The notes below the pieces were generated by a model. It had not been told where the DNA came from, searched no databases, and saw only the letters and a program-made list of their open reading frames with translations. From the NCBI GenBank assembly GCA_947464365.1, contig CANHWS010000102.1, forward strand, positions 1 through 10,774: a stretch of 10,774 bases of DNA, written 5' to 3'. This stretch comes from Cytophagaceae bacterium (GTDB lineage: Bacteria > Bacteroidota > Bacteroidia > Cytophagales > Flexibacteraceae). Below are positions 1 through 7,175 of the stretch, piece by piece. Numbering within the stretch: the stretch's first letter is position 1; each line of letters starts with the position of its first letter. The translations under genes were made by a program, and so were the position numbers.

Positions 1-270
1 ATCGGCGTTGAGGATGCTACCGTTCTACACCCGCGGCTGACGTTCCTGAATAGTTTGTCTACCGACCAGCTCCACGAAGAGTACTTAACAGTACTCAATA
101 GGGGGGTCCTTAGCCCCAAAGGTGGAGGCGGATTAGGTCTGATCCGGATTTTGCGCGAGGCAGGACAGCCAATTTTGTTTGAGATCACACCCACATCTGT
201 CCCAGAGGTCTTAGATTTGAGCCTCAAGATTGCCATACCAGTCATGAGCCCAGCCCTGATTGTCGCTTAG
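1..270 (+). CDS. SiaB-family protein kinase, C-terminal part (5' end off the window)
   Basis: An open frame enters from the left edge and ends at the TAG at 268-270, giving 89 visible codons. There is no reason to start it at the internal TTG at 55, because the frame is open back to base 1. Visible codons 39-48 read PKGGGGLGLI, a glycine-rich G-box like those of the histidine-kinase-like (GHKL) ATPase fold. It is followed by a short strand-helix tail, as in SiaB-family kinases. In Pseudomonas aeruginosa, SiaB phosphorylates the small protein SiaC on a threonine and a PP2C phosphatase, SiaA, reverses it. The assignment rests mainly on the next gene, which is a clear SiaC homologue 55 bases downstream, probably in the same operon. 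The N-box that would bind Mg-ATP lies outside the window, so kinase competence cannot be judged. The alternative is another GHKL anti-sigma-type kinase. Confidence 0.7.
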   Translation: MGVEDATVLHPRLTFLNSLSTDQLHEEYLTVLNRGVLSPKGGGGLGLIRILREAGQPILFEITPTSVPEVLDLSLKIAIPVMSPALIVA

Positions 271-325
271 GTAGCAAGGTTTGTGTTTTCTTGTTGTTAT
301 TGTCCGTAACATTCCCCATCTATTT

Positions 326-706
326 ATGAATAAGCTAGAGCTTTTGCCAACGGCTACTACACCTGGTGTCACACTGGATCCCGTTTCAGGTCAGTTTAGT
401 TTCTGGGGACGGTCCTTGCCAGACAACTCGCATGAGTTTTTCAAGCAGATACATGACTGGCTAGTAGAGTATGTAAGCAAACCTGCAGAAGGCACCGAGT
501 TGGCTTTTCGGCTTGAATATTTCAACACCAGCAGCACTGCTCACTTCCTCAAAGTCTTCAAAAAGCTAGAGACTGCAGCCCAAAATGGTAGCCAAGTTCA
601 GGTTCGCTGGATCTATGACCCAGAGGATGAAGATATGCGTGAGGCTGGCGAAGACTTCCAGACACTTACCACCATCCGGATCGTCCTGGATGCAGAAGGA
701 AATTGA
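326..706 (+). CDS. SiaC-family regulatory phosphoprotein (DUF1987)
   Basis: This is a 126-residue cytosolic protein with the SiaC/DUF1987 signature throughout. It has an N-terminal TPGVTLDP strand, the GRSLPDN turn (residues 28-34), the core motif LEYFNTSS (63-70), and the acidic C-terminal motif DEDMREAGEDF. In P. aeruginosa SiaC the phosphorylated residue is Thr68. Thr68 here falls at the same number, inside FNTSS. The unphosphorylated form of SiaC binds and activates the diguanylate cyclase SiaD, and phosphorylation by SiaB blocks this. The output partner in this organism is not visible. I chose the ATG at 326 because the family motif begins right after it. The GTG at 281 would add 15 residues that resemble nothing in the family. 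It follows the SiaB-like gene closely and is probably co-transcribed. Family assignment is strong; the specific pathway output is inference. Confidence 0.9.
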   Translation: MNKLELLPTATTPGVTLDPVSGQFSFWGRSLPDNSHEFFKQIHDWLVEYVSKPAEGTELAFRLEYFNTSSTAHFLKVFKKLETAAQNGSQVQVRWIYDPEDEDMREAGEDFQTLTTIRIVLDAEGN

Positions 707-722
707 TTGATTGGTTTTTGAT

Positions 723-759
723 ACCAGTCTGTCATTTTGGCTTATTTTGACTGGTTTTT
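723..759 (+). terminator. Candidate terminator hairpin after the SiaC gene (first of two)
   Basis: A perfect 7-bp inverted repeat, ACCAGTC at 723-729 and GACTGGT at 749-755, is followed by a run of T through 759. The 19-base loop is long, so this is the weaker of two tandem hairpins that end the SiaB-SiaC transcript. Confidence 0.4.
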
Positions 760-764
760 GTAGG

Positions 765-805
765 TGCCCTGGTGTCAAATTGACTTACAGGGCATTTGCT
801 TTTTT
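765..805 (+). terminator. Candidate rho-independent terminator after the SiaC gene (second of two)
   Basis: The arms TGCCCTG (765-771) and CAGGGCA (788-794) pair perfectly over 7 bp, with a 16-base loop. They are followed by TTTGCTTTTTT, ending at 805. It sits about 60 bases after the SiaC stop codon. The GC-rich stem and T-tract fit an intrinsic terminator, and the long loop lowers confidence. Confidence 0.55.
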
Positions 806-1104
806 AAGCCGTTGGTTGTCCCTCAGGTTGGTTGTTTGCTCTAGGACAGCCCATTCGGATCAATTGTAAACTGATGTTAATCTAGATTGTTCGGGTTTTG
901 TATCTGTGTGGCTTGTCGTTTGCTATGAGGGGTTAACGGCATTGTCGCTGGCTAGCCTTTAGCTATCTGTAAGTGGTCCAATGCCATCAAATTCTATATC
1001 ATCACCGATCTCCACTAGTAGCATAAGCCCGATTGCGCTGTTAGCTAATCTACCGAACAGCAAACCACCAAGTATGGCTAAGCACCAAAGACAATCCAAC
1101 GACT
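806..1104. other. Gene-free stretch upstream of clpB
   Basis: About 300 bases lie between the terminators of the SiaC gene and the clpB start. I found no convincing gene, no CIRCE operator (the inverted repeat with TTAGCACTC arms) and no perfect TAnnTTTG promoter element. The closest match is TAGATTGT at 883-890, which differs in the last positions and lacks a well-spaced TTG upstream. A 10-bp palindrome AATCTAGATT is at 879-888. The clpB promoter must lie here, but I cannot place it. Confidence 0.5.
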
Positions 1105-3729
1105 ATGAACATCAATAAGCTCACCGTCAAGAGCCAAGAGCTTCTCCAGCTAGCAGCTCTCAAAGCACAAGGTAATGGTCAGCAGGCCATCGAACCTGGG
1201 CACCTGCTGGAGGCTATTATCCAGAACGAAACGAGTCTTTACCAGTTTTTGGCCAATAAGCTTGACCTCAACACTGCGCTGATCCAGAGCCGATTGCAGG
1301 ACATTATTGCGGGATATCCGAAGCAAACAGTGACCAAGGATCCATACCTAGGCAATGACACAGCCATGGTCCTGACCAATGCCGAAAAAAGTCTCAAACA
1401 ATTTCAGGATGAGTTTGTCGCTGTCGAGCATCTCATGATTGGCCTGTTGGCCGGCAAGGACAAAGTGGCCCAGCTGCTGAAGGATGCTGGCATGGCCGAA
1501 AAACAATTGCTTGCTGCCATCACAGAGCTGAGAGGAAATCGTAAAGTGACCGATGCCAATGGCGAGGCACGTTACCGATCGCTCGAGAAGTTTGCAGTAA
1601 ACCTAAATGACAGGGCAAAAGCAGGTAAAATAGACCCTGTCATTGGGCGGGATGACGAAATTAGGCGTGTCCTCCAGATCTTGAGCAGGCGGACAAAAAA
1701 TAACCCTATGTTGCTCGGCGAGCCTGGCGTTGGCAAAACGGCTATTGTGGAAGGCCTCGCCATTCGGATAGTGAACGGGGATGTGCCCGAAAACCTCAAA
1801 TCCAAACAAATCGTCGCACTTGACATGGGCCTCCTGATAGCAGGTGCCAAGTATAAAGGTGAGTTTGAGGAGAGGCTCAAAGGGGTTATTCAAGAAGTAA
1901 CAGACTCGGATGGGGAGATTATTCTCTTCATTGACGAGATCCATACCCTAGTTGGTGCAGGAGGCGGTGGTGACAGCGCAATGGATGCTGCCAACTTGCT
2001 CAAACCTGCTTTGGCGCGAGGTGACTTGCATGCTGTTGGTGCCACGACCCTCAAGGAGTACCAGAAATACATCGAGAAGGACAAGGCCCTTGAACGTCGA
2101 TTTCAGGCTGTGATCGTCGATGAGCCTAGTGTGCCAGATGCCATCAGTATTCTGCGCGGCATCAAAGACAAGTATGAGCTCCACCACGGTGTCCGGATCA
2201 AGGACGATGCAATCATTGCTGCAGTTGAGCTAAGCCACAGGTACATTACCGACCGTTTTTTGCCAGACAAAGCCATCGACCTGATTGACGAGGCTGCCAG
2301 CAAGTTGCGGTTAGAGCTGGACTCGGTACCCGAGGAGCTGGACGAAGTGCAACGCAAGATCATGCAGTTGGAAATCGAGCGAGAAGCCATCCGTCGCGAA
2401 AATGACCACGAAAAGGAAAGCCGTCTGAATAAGGAGATCAGCGATATTTCCGAAACACGCAATGAGCTCAAGGCACGCTGGGAGAATGAAAAAGGTATCC
2501 TAACCTCTGTGAGGCAAGAGCGTGAAAACATCGAGGCCCTCAAGTTGGAAGCCGAACAGGCCGAAAGACAAGGGGATTATGGCAAAGTGGCCGAGATAAG
2601 GTATGGTCGTATCCGTGAGGCCCAAGAAAACCTAGACTTGCTTTCAGTTAAGCTTCGGGAGCTAGAGAGTGGCGCTGCCATGCTCCGCGAGGAGGTCACG
2701 AGCGAAGGTATAGCCGAGGTTGTCGCCCGCTGGACAGGCATCCCGGTAACAAGAATGCTGTTATCTGAAAGGCAAAAACTGCTAAATCTGGAAGAAGAGC
2801 TAGGTAAACGGGTTGCTGGCCAGCATGAGGCCATAGCCGCCATCGCCGATGCAGTTCGCCGGTCTAGGGCAGGGTTGCAAGACCCACGTCGTCCCATCGG
2901 TTCGTTTATCTTTATGGGTACAACTGGCGTCGGAAAAACAGAACTAGCCAAGGCCCTTGCAGACTACCTCTTTGATGACGAAAATGCGCTGATCCGCCTC
3001 GATATGAGTGAGTATCAAGAGGGCCATGCCGTCAGCCGCTTAGTTGGTGCCCCTCCTGGCTATGTCGGATATGACGAAGGTGGTCAGCTGACAGAAGCAG
3101 TACGGCGCAAGCCTTATTCAGTCATCCTGCTGGACGAAATGGAAAAAGCCCACCCTGATGTTTATAACATCCTGCTCCAGGTCCTTGACGATGGTCGCCT
3201 TACTGATAACAAAGGTCGGGTAGCGAGTTTCAAAAACACGATCATCATCATGACTAGCAATATCGGGGCTCAGCTGATCCAAGAGAATTTTGCGAAGATG
3301 ACCGATCAAAACGCCTTTGATATCTACGAGGATACCAAAGAAGAAGTGTTGGCCTTGCTCAAAACCAAAATGCGACCTGAGTTCCTCAATCGCCTAGATG
3401 AGATCATCATGTTCCGCCCACTTAGCCGTACAGAAATGCTGCAAGTGGTCCGGATCCAGTTTAAGGATGTGCAGCACAGGCTTTTGCAAAATGGCATTCG
3501 CCTTGAAGCCGATGACAAAGTCTTGGCCCATCTGGCCGACTTAGGATACGACCCTAACTATGGCGCACGCCCGCTCAAACGCGTCATGCAACGGCAGTTG
3601 CTTAACGTACTGAGCAAGGACATTTTGGCTGGCAAAGTGAATAAAGATGACGTTGTGGCCATTGTGCTTGACAAGGACCGCCAACTGCAGTTTGTCAACT
3701 TAGCAGCCACGGCCCCTATCGAGATCTAA
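1105..3729 (+). CDS. clpB: ATP-dependent protein disaggregase ClpB
   Basis: This Hsp100 AAA+ unfoldase works in the cytosol as a hexamer with DnaK/DnaJ/GrpE to pull proteins out of aggregates after heat or other stress. The 874-residue length is normal; E. coli ClpB has 857. The order is a Clp N-domain (about 1-145), NBD1 with Walker A GEPGVGKT (205-212) and Walker B FIDE (Asp277, Glu278), the middle coiled-coil domain (about 400-525) that contacts DnaK, and NBD2 with Walker A GTTGVGKT (605-612) and Walker B LLDE (Asp677, Glu678). A C-terminal small domain carries NYGARPLKR. Both ATPase sites look intact. The coiled-coil middle domain separates it from ClpA. The lack of a UVR motif and its long charged middle domain argue against ClpC. 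The start at 1105 gives the expected N-terminus (MNINKLTVKSQELLQLA). It is a single-gene unit with a strong terminator downstream. Confidence 0.98.
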   Translation: MNINKLTVKSQELLQLAALKAQGNGQQAIEPGHLLEAIIQNETSLYQFLANKLDLNTALIQSRLQDIIAGYPKQTVTKDPYLGNDTAMVLTNAEKSLKQFQDEFVAVEHLMIGLLAGKDKVAQLLKDAGMAEKQLLAAITELRGNRKVTDANGEARYRSLEKFAVNLNDRAKAGKIDPVIGRDDEIRRVLQILSRRTKNNPMLLGEPGVGKTAIVEGLAIRIVNGDVPENLKSKQIVALDMGLLIAGAKYKGEFEERLKGVIQEVTDSDGEIILFIDEIHTLVGAGGGGDSAMDAANLLKPALARGDLHAVGATTLKEYQKYIEKDKALERRFQAVIVDEPSVPDAISILRGIKDKYELHHGVRIKDDAIIAAVELSHRYITDRFLPDKAIDLIDEAASKLRLELDSVPEELDEVQRKIMQLEIEREAIRRENDHEKESRLNKEISDISETRNELKARWENEKGILTSVRQERENIEALKLEAEQAERQGDYGKVAEIRYGRIREAQENLDLLSVKLRELESGAAMLREEVTSEGIAEVVARWTGIPVTRMLLSERQKLLNLEEELGKRVAGQHEAIAAIADAVRRSRAGLQDPRRPIGSFIFMGTTGVGKTELAKALADYLFDDENALIRLDMSEYQEGHAVSRLVGAPPGYVGYDEGGQLTEAVRRKPYSVILLDEMEKAHPDVYNILLQVLDDGRLTDNKGRVASFKNTIIIMTSNIGAQLIQENFAKMTDQNAFDIYEDTKEEVLALLKTKMRPEFLNRLDEIIMFRPLSRTEMLQVVRIQFKDVQHRLLQNGIRLEADDKVLAHLADLGYDPNYGARPLKRVMQRQLLNVLSKDILAGKVNKDDVVAIVLDKDRQLQFVNLAATAPIEI

Positions 3730-3754
3730 TCATATCAGTATCTGACTGCTGAAC

Positions 3755-3791
3755 AAAACACCACTTCTGAATGTACCGGAGGTGGTGTTTT
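3755..3791 (+). terminator. Rho-independent terminator of clpB
   Basis: A 15-bp stem is formed by 3755-3769 and 3777-3791, with two G-U wobbles and a 7-base loop (3770-3776). The left arm starts with AAAACACCAC and the right arm ends with GTGGTGTTTT, so the stem closes in an A-run/T-run. It lies 26 bases after the clpB stop. The A-run in the left arm would let it also work on minus-strand transcripts. Confidence 0.85.
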
Positions 3792-3840
3792 AATGTTGGG
3801 CCTTAGGCTATGATGATGCCGCTAGGTTCTGAAGGCATAA

Positions 3841-4066
3841 ATCAAGCCAGGGGATTTTGGCTCTGCAAATCTTCACCACGAACTTACTTTGAGGGATCTA
3901 CTGAAAACAAATATCCATGTTGTCGTTGATGATACACTGATCTTTTTGGATGCTGATTGCTTAACGATTGATATAAACAGCTAACCAGCTGAAGGAAGTA
4001 GCGTTGGCCAAAGTTCCAGTAGAAAGCTATGAGTTCCTGTTCCGCCAAGGCTTAATGAGTTATTGA
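3841..4066 (+). pseudogene. Probable frameshifted remnant of a small unknown gene
   Basis: Two adjacent open stretches read like one protein broken by a single extra base. The first (3841-3981) is open from the TAA at 3838-3840 and ends in LIFLDADCLTIDINS before the TAA at 3982-3984. If one base (T at 3982) is skipped, the reading continues without a break as NQLKEVALAKVPVESYEFLF and on to GLMSY, with a TGA at 4064-4066. The joined product is about 74 codons with a normal amino-acid mix, unlike the stop-rich other frames. No ATG opens the first stretch; a TTG at 3889 is the only plausible start inside it, so the 5' end may be decayed too. I do not recognise the family. It could instead be chance, a real gene with programmed frameshifting, or a sequencing error. 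Confidence 0.35.
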
Positions 4067-4073
4067 TAGGTGC

Positions 4074-4102
4074 TTGAGACAACTAGTGTAGGACTATTTT
4101 TG
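4074..4102 (+). promoter_or_regulatory. Candidate Bacteroidota-type promoter for thrB
   Basis: TATTTTTG at 4095-4102 matches the Bacteroidota -7 consensus TAnnTTTG exactly. A TTG at 4074-4076 lies 18 bases upstream, close to the usual 19-21 base spacing of the -33 element. Transcription would start near 4109 and leave a leader of about 145 bases before thrB. No other perfect match lies in this gap. Confidence 0.45.
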
Positions 4103-4148
4103 CCGTAAGACTTGCTATTGGCCTGACTGATTGACCATATTGCCCTAG

Positions 4149-4162
4149 TTCTGGATCCAGAA
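4149..4162. repeat. 14-bp perfect palindrome in the thrB leader
   Basis: TTCTGGATCCAGAA is its own reverse complement over all 14 bases. It sits about 40 bases downstream of the predicted transcription start and 91 bases before the thrB ATG. It could be an operator for a dimeric regulator or could fold in the leader RNA only with difficulty, since there is no loop. It may be chance; one such palindrome is not surprising in 10 kb. Confidence 0.4.
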
Positions 4163-4253
4163 TGTTTAGCGATGCTATGCCCAAACGTATTTTGGTCCGC
4201 AGCCAGCATTGTCAATTTAGCATTACCTGACCGTCAACCAGCCCTACAACTCG

Positions 4254-5207
4254 ATGAATATCATTGCCAAATCCTCAGCCTTTGCCCCTGCCACCGTTGC
4301 CAATATTGCTTGTGGTTTTGATGTATTGGGGCTTGCGGTCAACACCCCGGGCGATGTGGTCGAGGCTACGCTCTATGATGAAATCGGCCCAGTCACCATC
4401 TCTGACATCACGGGCGATGGTGGTGTCTTGCCACGTGAGGCTCACCTAAATACCGCCTCTGTCGCTGTGATGGCCTTGTGCAAATCTGTGGACTTTCGGC
4501 AGGCTATCAGCTTATTGATCCATAAACAAATGCCCCTTGGTAGCGGCATGGGCAGTAGTGCCGCTAGTGCAGTGGCTGCAATTGCGGCGGTCAATGCCTT
4601 GTTGCCCGTGCCACTGCCAAAGGGATCCTTGGTGACTTTCGTTATGGAGGCAGAGCGGATCGCGTGTGGGAGTGCCCATGCAGATAATGTAGCCCCTTCG
4701 CTATTGGGCGGCATTGTCCTGATCAGGAGTTATCACCCTTTAGATGTTATCAAGTTACCCGTTCCGTCAGAGTTAGCTGTATGTATCGTCCATCCTGAGC
4801 TAGAAGTACGTACAGAAACCTCAAGGGCCATCCTGCGCAAACAGATCGCCCTTGGTACAGCCATCGAGCAATGGGGTAATCTGGCAGGCTTTGTATCAGG
4901 GCTCTACACCAATGACTATGATCTTGTCAGTCGCAGTTTGGTGGATGTCGTGGCTGAGCCTGTTCGCTCGCCTCTGATTCCCAACTTTATGGGCATCAAA
5001 CAGGCTGCCATGCGTGCTGGTGCCCTGGGGTGCAGCATTTCGGGTTCGGGTCCTGCGGTTTTTGCGCTTGCTCAGGGACTAGAGAGCGCACATCGTGCCG
5101 CAGCAGCAATGGTCCAGGCCTTTGCTGACATCAACGTGGTGGCGCAGTCCTTTGTGGGGCTTGTGAATGATGAGGGTGCCAATGTGCTAAGTGTCGAAAG
5201 GTTTTAG
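4254..5207 (+). CDS. thrB: Homoserine kinase
   Basis: This GHMP-family kinase phosphorylates L-homoserine with ATP to O-phospho-L-homoserine, the substrate of threonine synthase, in the cytosol. At 317 residues it has family length. The N-terminal motif FAPATVANIACGFDVLGLAV is typical of ThrB. The phosphate-binding GHMP loop PLGSGMGSSAAS is at residues 94-105, and the C-terminal glycine-rich motif GCSISGSGPAVFAL is present. The ATG at 4254 leaves only five residues before the conserved beginning, so the start is secure. There is no Shine-Dalgarno sequence. In many Bacteroidota thrA, thrB and thrC are adjacent; here neither neighbour is thrA or thrC. It lies 40 bases ahead of the CpcT-like gene on the same strand with no clear terminator, so the two could share a transcript although no functional link is evident. 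Confidence 0.96.
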   Translation: MNIIAKSSAFAPATVANIACGFDVLGLAVNTPGDVVEATLYDEIGPVTISDITGDGGVLPREAHLNTASVAVMALCKSVDFRQAISLLIHKQMPLGSGMGSSAASAVAAIAAVNALLPVPLPKGSLVTFVMEAERIACGSAHADNVAPSLLGGIVLIRSYHPLDVIKLPVPSELAVCIVHPELEVRTETSRAILRKQIALGTAIEQWGNLAGFVSGLYTNDYDLVSRSLVDVVAEPVRSPLIPNFMGIKQAAMRAGALGCSISGSGPAVFALAQGLESAHRAAAAMVQAFADINVVAQSFVGLVNDEGANVLSVERF

Positions 5208-5247
5208 GCCACCTAAATAGAGCCTCTTCTATGTTTTTTATACCCTT

Positions 5248-5934
5248 ATGTTCTCATTTCAACCACTAATGAAATCTATCGTGCGTACAAGTGTTATTGC
5301 TGGCCTTGCCTTCCTGAGCCACCTATTAGTACTTCAGGCCAACGCCCAGTCAGCCACAATTATCCCTCCAGCTAAGGATAAGGCCGCTAAAGAGGTTGCC
5401 AAATTGCTTGCTGGCTCTTACCACAACCAAGCACAAGCCAAGGCAGATTCCTCATTTTTTGAGATCCATCTCCAGATGAAGCCAATCTGGAAAAAGAAGA
5501 ACATTGGCTACTGGCTTTATGTGGAGCAAGCCATGTCAACTGCCCTTGACAAACCCTATCGTCAGCGTGTTTACCACGTTTTCAGCCGAGCTAATGGAGA
5601 GGTGGTCAGCGAGGTTTATGGCCTGAACAATCCACTGAGGTTCGCTGGTGCCTATACGCAAGAAGATCCTCTAGCTGGGCTTACTCCTGATAGCCTGCTA
5701 CCCCGTACTGGTTGCGAGGTCATCCTCACCAAAACTAAAACTGGTTATGCTGGGGCCACTGGTGCGCAATCTTGCCCTAGCGATCTCCGAGGTGCCAAAT
5801 ATGCATCTAGTGAGGTAACCTTGGAGCCTAAACAACTTCGTAGCTGGGACCGTGGATATGATGCCAGCGGCAAACAGGTCTGGGGCGCTGTCAAGGGCGG
5901 ATATGTTTTTGACAAGGTCAGACAAGTTGATTAA
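5248..5934 (+). CDS. Exported CpcT/CpeT-family protein
   Basis: The protein has 228 residues from the ATG at 5248. The ATG at 5269 (residue 8) gives a cleaner signal peptide, MKSIVRT plus a hydrophobic core ending LQANAQ, with likely cleavage after ANA, and may be the true start. The mature part matches the CpcT/CpeT family (PF06206) in full: LLAGSYHNQAQA near the start, then IHLQMKPIW, WLYVEQA, PYRQRVYHVF, LTPDSLLPRTGCEV, LRGAKYASSEV, SWDRGYDASGKQVWGA and GGYVFDK. Characterised members attach or chaperone phycobilins on phycobiliproteins in cyanobacteria. Bacteroidota lack phycobilisomes, and this copy is exported to the periplasm, so a lyase role here is unlikely; its ligand is unknown. It lies 56 bases before an outer-membrane barrel gene on the same strand. 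Confidence 0.88.
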   Translation: MFSFQPLMKSIVRTSVIAGLAFLSHLLVLQANAQSATIIPPAKDKAAKEVAKLLAGSYHNQAQAKADSSFFEIHLQMKPIWKKKNIGYWLYVEQAMSTALDKPYRQRVYHVFSRANGEVVSEVYGLNNPLRFAGAYTQEDPLAGLTPDSLLPRTGCEVILTKTKTGYAGATGAQSCPSDLRGAKYASSEVTLEPKQLRSWDRGYDASGKQVWGAVKGGYVFDKVRQVD

Positions 5935-5990
5935 GCGCAAAGTGTTTGTCTAATCTCTAATTACGCTCTAATTGCCTCAGCCTCCGTAAA

Positions 5991-7166
5991 ATGATCCAGA
6001 CTAAGTACGACTCACAATTAAAAGGGAAGCAACCCAGCAGACTGGTGTTGTTGGTTTTTCTATACTTGGTTTGGGGATGGCAAACATCCAAAGCACAGAT
6101 TACAAACCCAGCCGTGATGGATACAGTAGATGTAGTTCTGCCCGGCAAGCTGATCATCGGGGCTTATGTTGATGCCTATTTTGGCTATAACGAAAGGGCG
6201 CAATCAGGTAGCGATCAGGCTTATGGGGTCTCATTTGAGCGTAACAATGAGTTTGCGATCAACATGGCCTATCTGGATGTCAAATATGTAGCCCAAGATA
6301 TTCGGGCTCGGCTGGTACCAGGCTTCGGAACCTATATGGCGGCCAACTACAACCTTGAGCCAATTCAGCTCAGGAACTTTGTAGAGGCCAGTGTCGGATT
6401 CCGTGTTTGGCGGGGCCGCAATGTTTGGCTAGATGCAGGCGTGATCGGGTCCCCCTATACCAATGAGTCTGCCATTAGTAGAGACCACTTGATGTTGACC
6501 AGGTCCCTTGCTGCTGAGTATGCACCATATTACTTAACTGGTGTTAAGTTCTCAGCATCACTATCCACGAAGTTTAACTTAGCGCTTTATGTACTCAACG
6601 GCTGGCAAAACATCCAGGAAACCAACAAACAAAAGTCGGTCGGCTCACAGCTGGAATACCGACCTACTGACAAACTATTGCTGAACTGGAATACCTACAT
6701 AGGTTACGAGGAATCCATCTTGACACCGCAACAACGTGGTCGTTACTTTTCGGATATCTACCTTGTGTATAATCCGCAAGGCAAGTTTTCGGCCACTGCC
6801 TGCCTATATGGGGGGCTGCAACAAGTGCAAGACACAGTGGGTGACCAAGCCATAAAGGTCAATCGTTGGGCATGCGCAAATGCTATTGGCCGATACCGAC
6901 TAAACCCCAAAACTAGCATCTCAGGCCGGATTGAGTGGTTTTCGGACCCTGGTGCCTCGGTGTCTAGCAACATCAATTTGCCATTAGGACGTGGCCTTCA
7001 GACGTGGTCAGGTAGTCTTTGCCTTAACTATCGCTATAACGACCTGTTGCTTTTGCGGCTAGAAGGCAAACGTTTTTGGGGTGGTAATGATCCCTTTCAT
7101 GATCAGGAGGGCAACGCTGTTGCAACCAATACTTATCTAGTCGGAGGGATTAACATCATCTACTAA
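5991..7166 (+). CDS. Outer-membrane beta-barrel protein (porin-like, BBP2/OmpL type)
   Basis: This 391-residue protein has a signal peptide: a charged N-terminus to about residue 17, the core LVLLVFLYLVWGW, and probable cleavage after SKA. The rest alternates polar and hydrophobic residues with many aromatic girdle residues (for example GAYVDAYFGYNE, VWLDAGVIGSPYTNE, FNLALYVLNGWQN, SLCLNYRYNDLLLLRLEGKRFWGG). It ends in GGINIIY, a terminal aromatic as used for outer-membrane insertion. The pattern resembles the putative beta-barrel porin-2 (OmpL-like) family common in Bacteroidota. Substrate is unknown. There is no TonB box or plug domain, so it is not a TonB-dependent receptor. It is probably co-transcribed with the CpcT-like gene just upstream, which would place two cell-envelope proteins together. 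Confidence 0.8.
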   Translation: MIQTKYDSQLKGKQPSRLVLLVFLYLVWGWQTSKAQITNPAVMDTVDVVLPGKLIIGAYVDAYFGYNERAQSGSDQAYGVSFERNNEFAINMAYLDVKYVAQDIRARLVPGFGTYMAANYNLEPIQLRNFVEASVGFRVWRGRNVWLDAGVIGSPYTNESAISRDHLMLTRSLAAEYAPYYLTGVKFSASLSTKFNLALYVLNGWQNIQETNKQKSVGSQLEYRPTDKLLLNWNTYIGYEESILTPQQRGRYFSDIYLVYNPQGKFSATACLYGGLQQVQDTVGDQAIKVNRWACANAIGRYRLNPKTSISGRIEWFSDPGASVSSNINLPLGRGLQTWSGSLCLNYRYNDLLLLRLEGKRFWGGNDPFHDQEGNAVATNTYLVGGINIIY

Positions 7167-7175
7167 TATGATAAA

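Noticed and set aside
281..325. GTG start at 281 extending the SiaC-family protein by 15 residues.
   Set aside because: The added residues are hydrophobic and unlike the family, while the ATG at 326 gives the standard N-terminus and puts the acceptor threonine at residue 68.
702..713. Short tandem repeat of ATTG just after the SiaC-family stop region.
   Set aside because: Only three units, with no flanking structure. It is compatible with chance and simple slippage.
806..1104. Search for a CIRCE/HrcA operator or a heat-shock promoter before clpB.
   Set aside because: No TTAGCACTC-type arms and no recognisable heat-shock promoter were seen, so I do not claim stress regulation from sequence.
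981..1118. A 45-codon ATG-initiated plus-strand frame that overlaps the clpB start by 14 bases.
   Set aside because: It is rich in serine and proline, matches nothing I recognise, and lacks any sign of translation. Overlap with clpB could suggest a leader peptide, but nothing else supports it.
2103..2543. A 146-codon minus-strand open frame within clpB.
   Set aside because: Its serine- and arginine-rich composition is what the antisense of a helical, charged coding region gives. clpB is certain on the other strand.
3792..4253. Possible transposon remnant upstream of thrB.
   Set aside because: I saw no terminal inverted repeats, target duplications or transposase motifs. The frameshifted small gene is the better reading.
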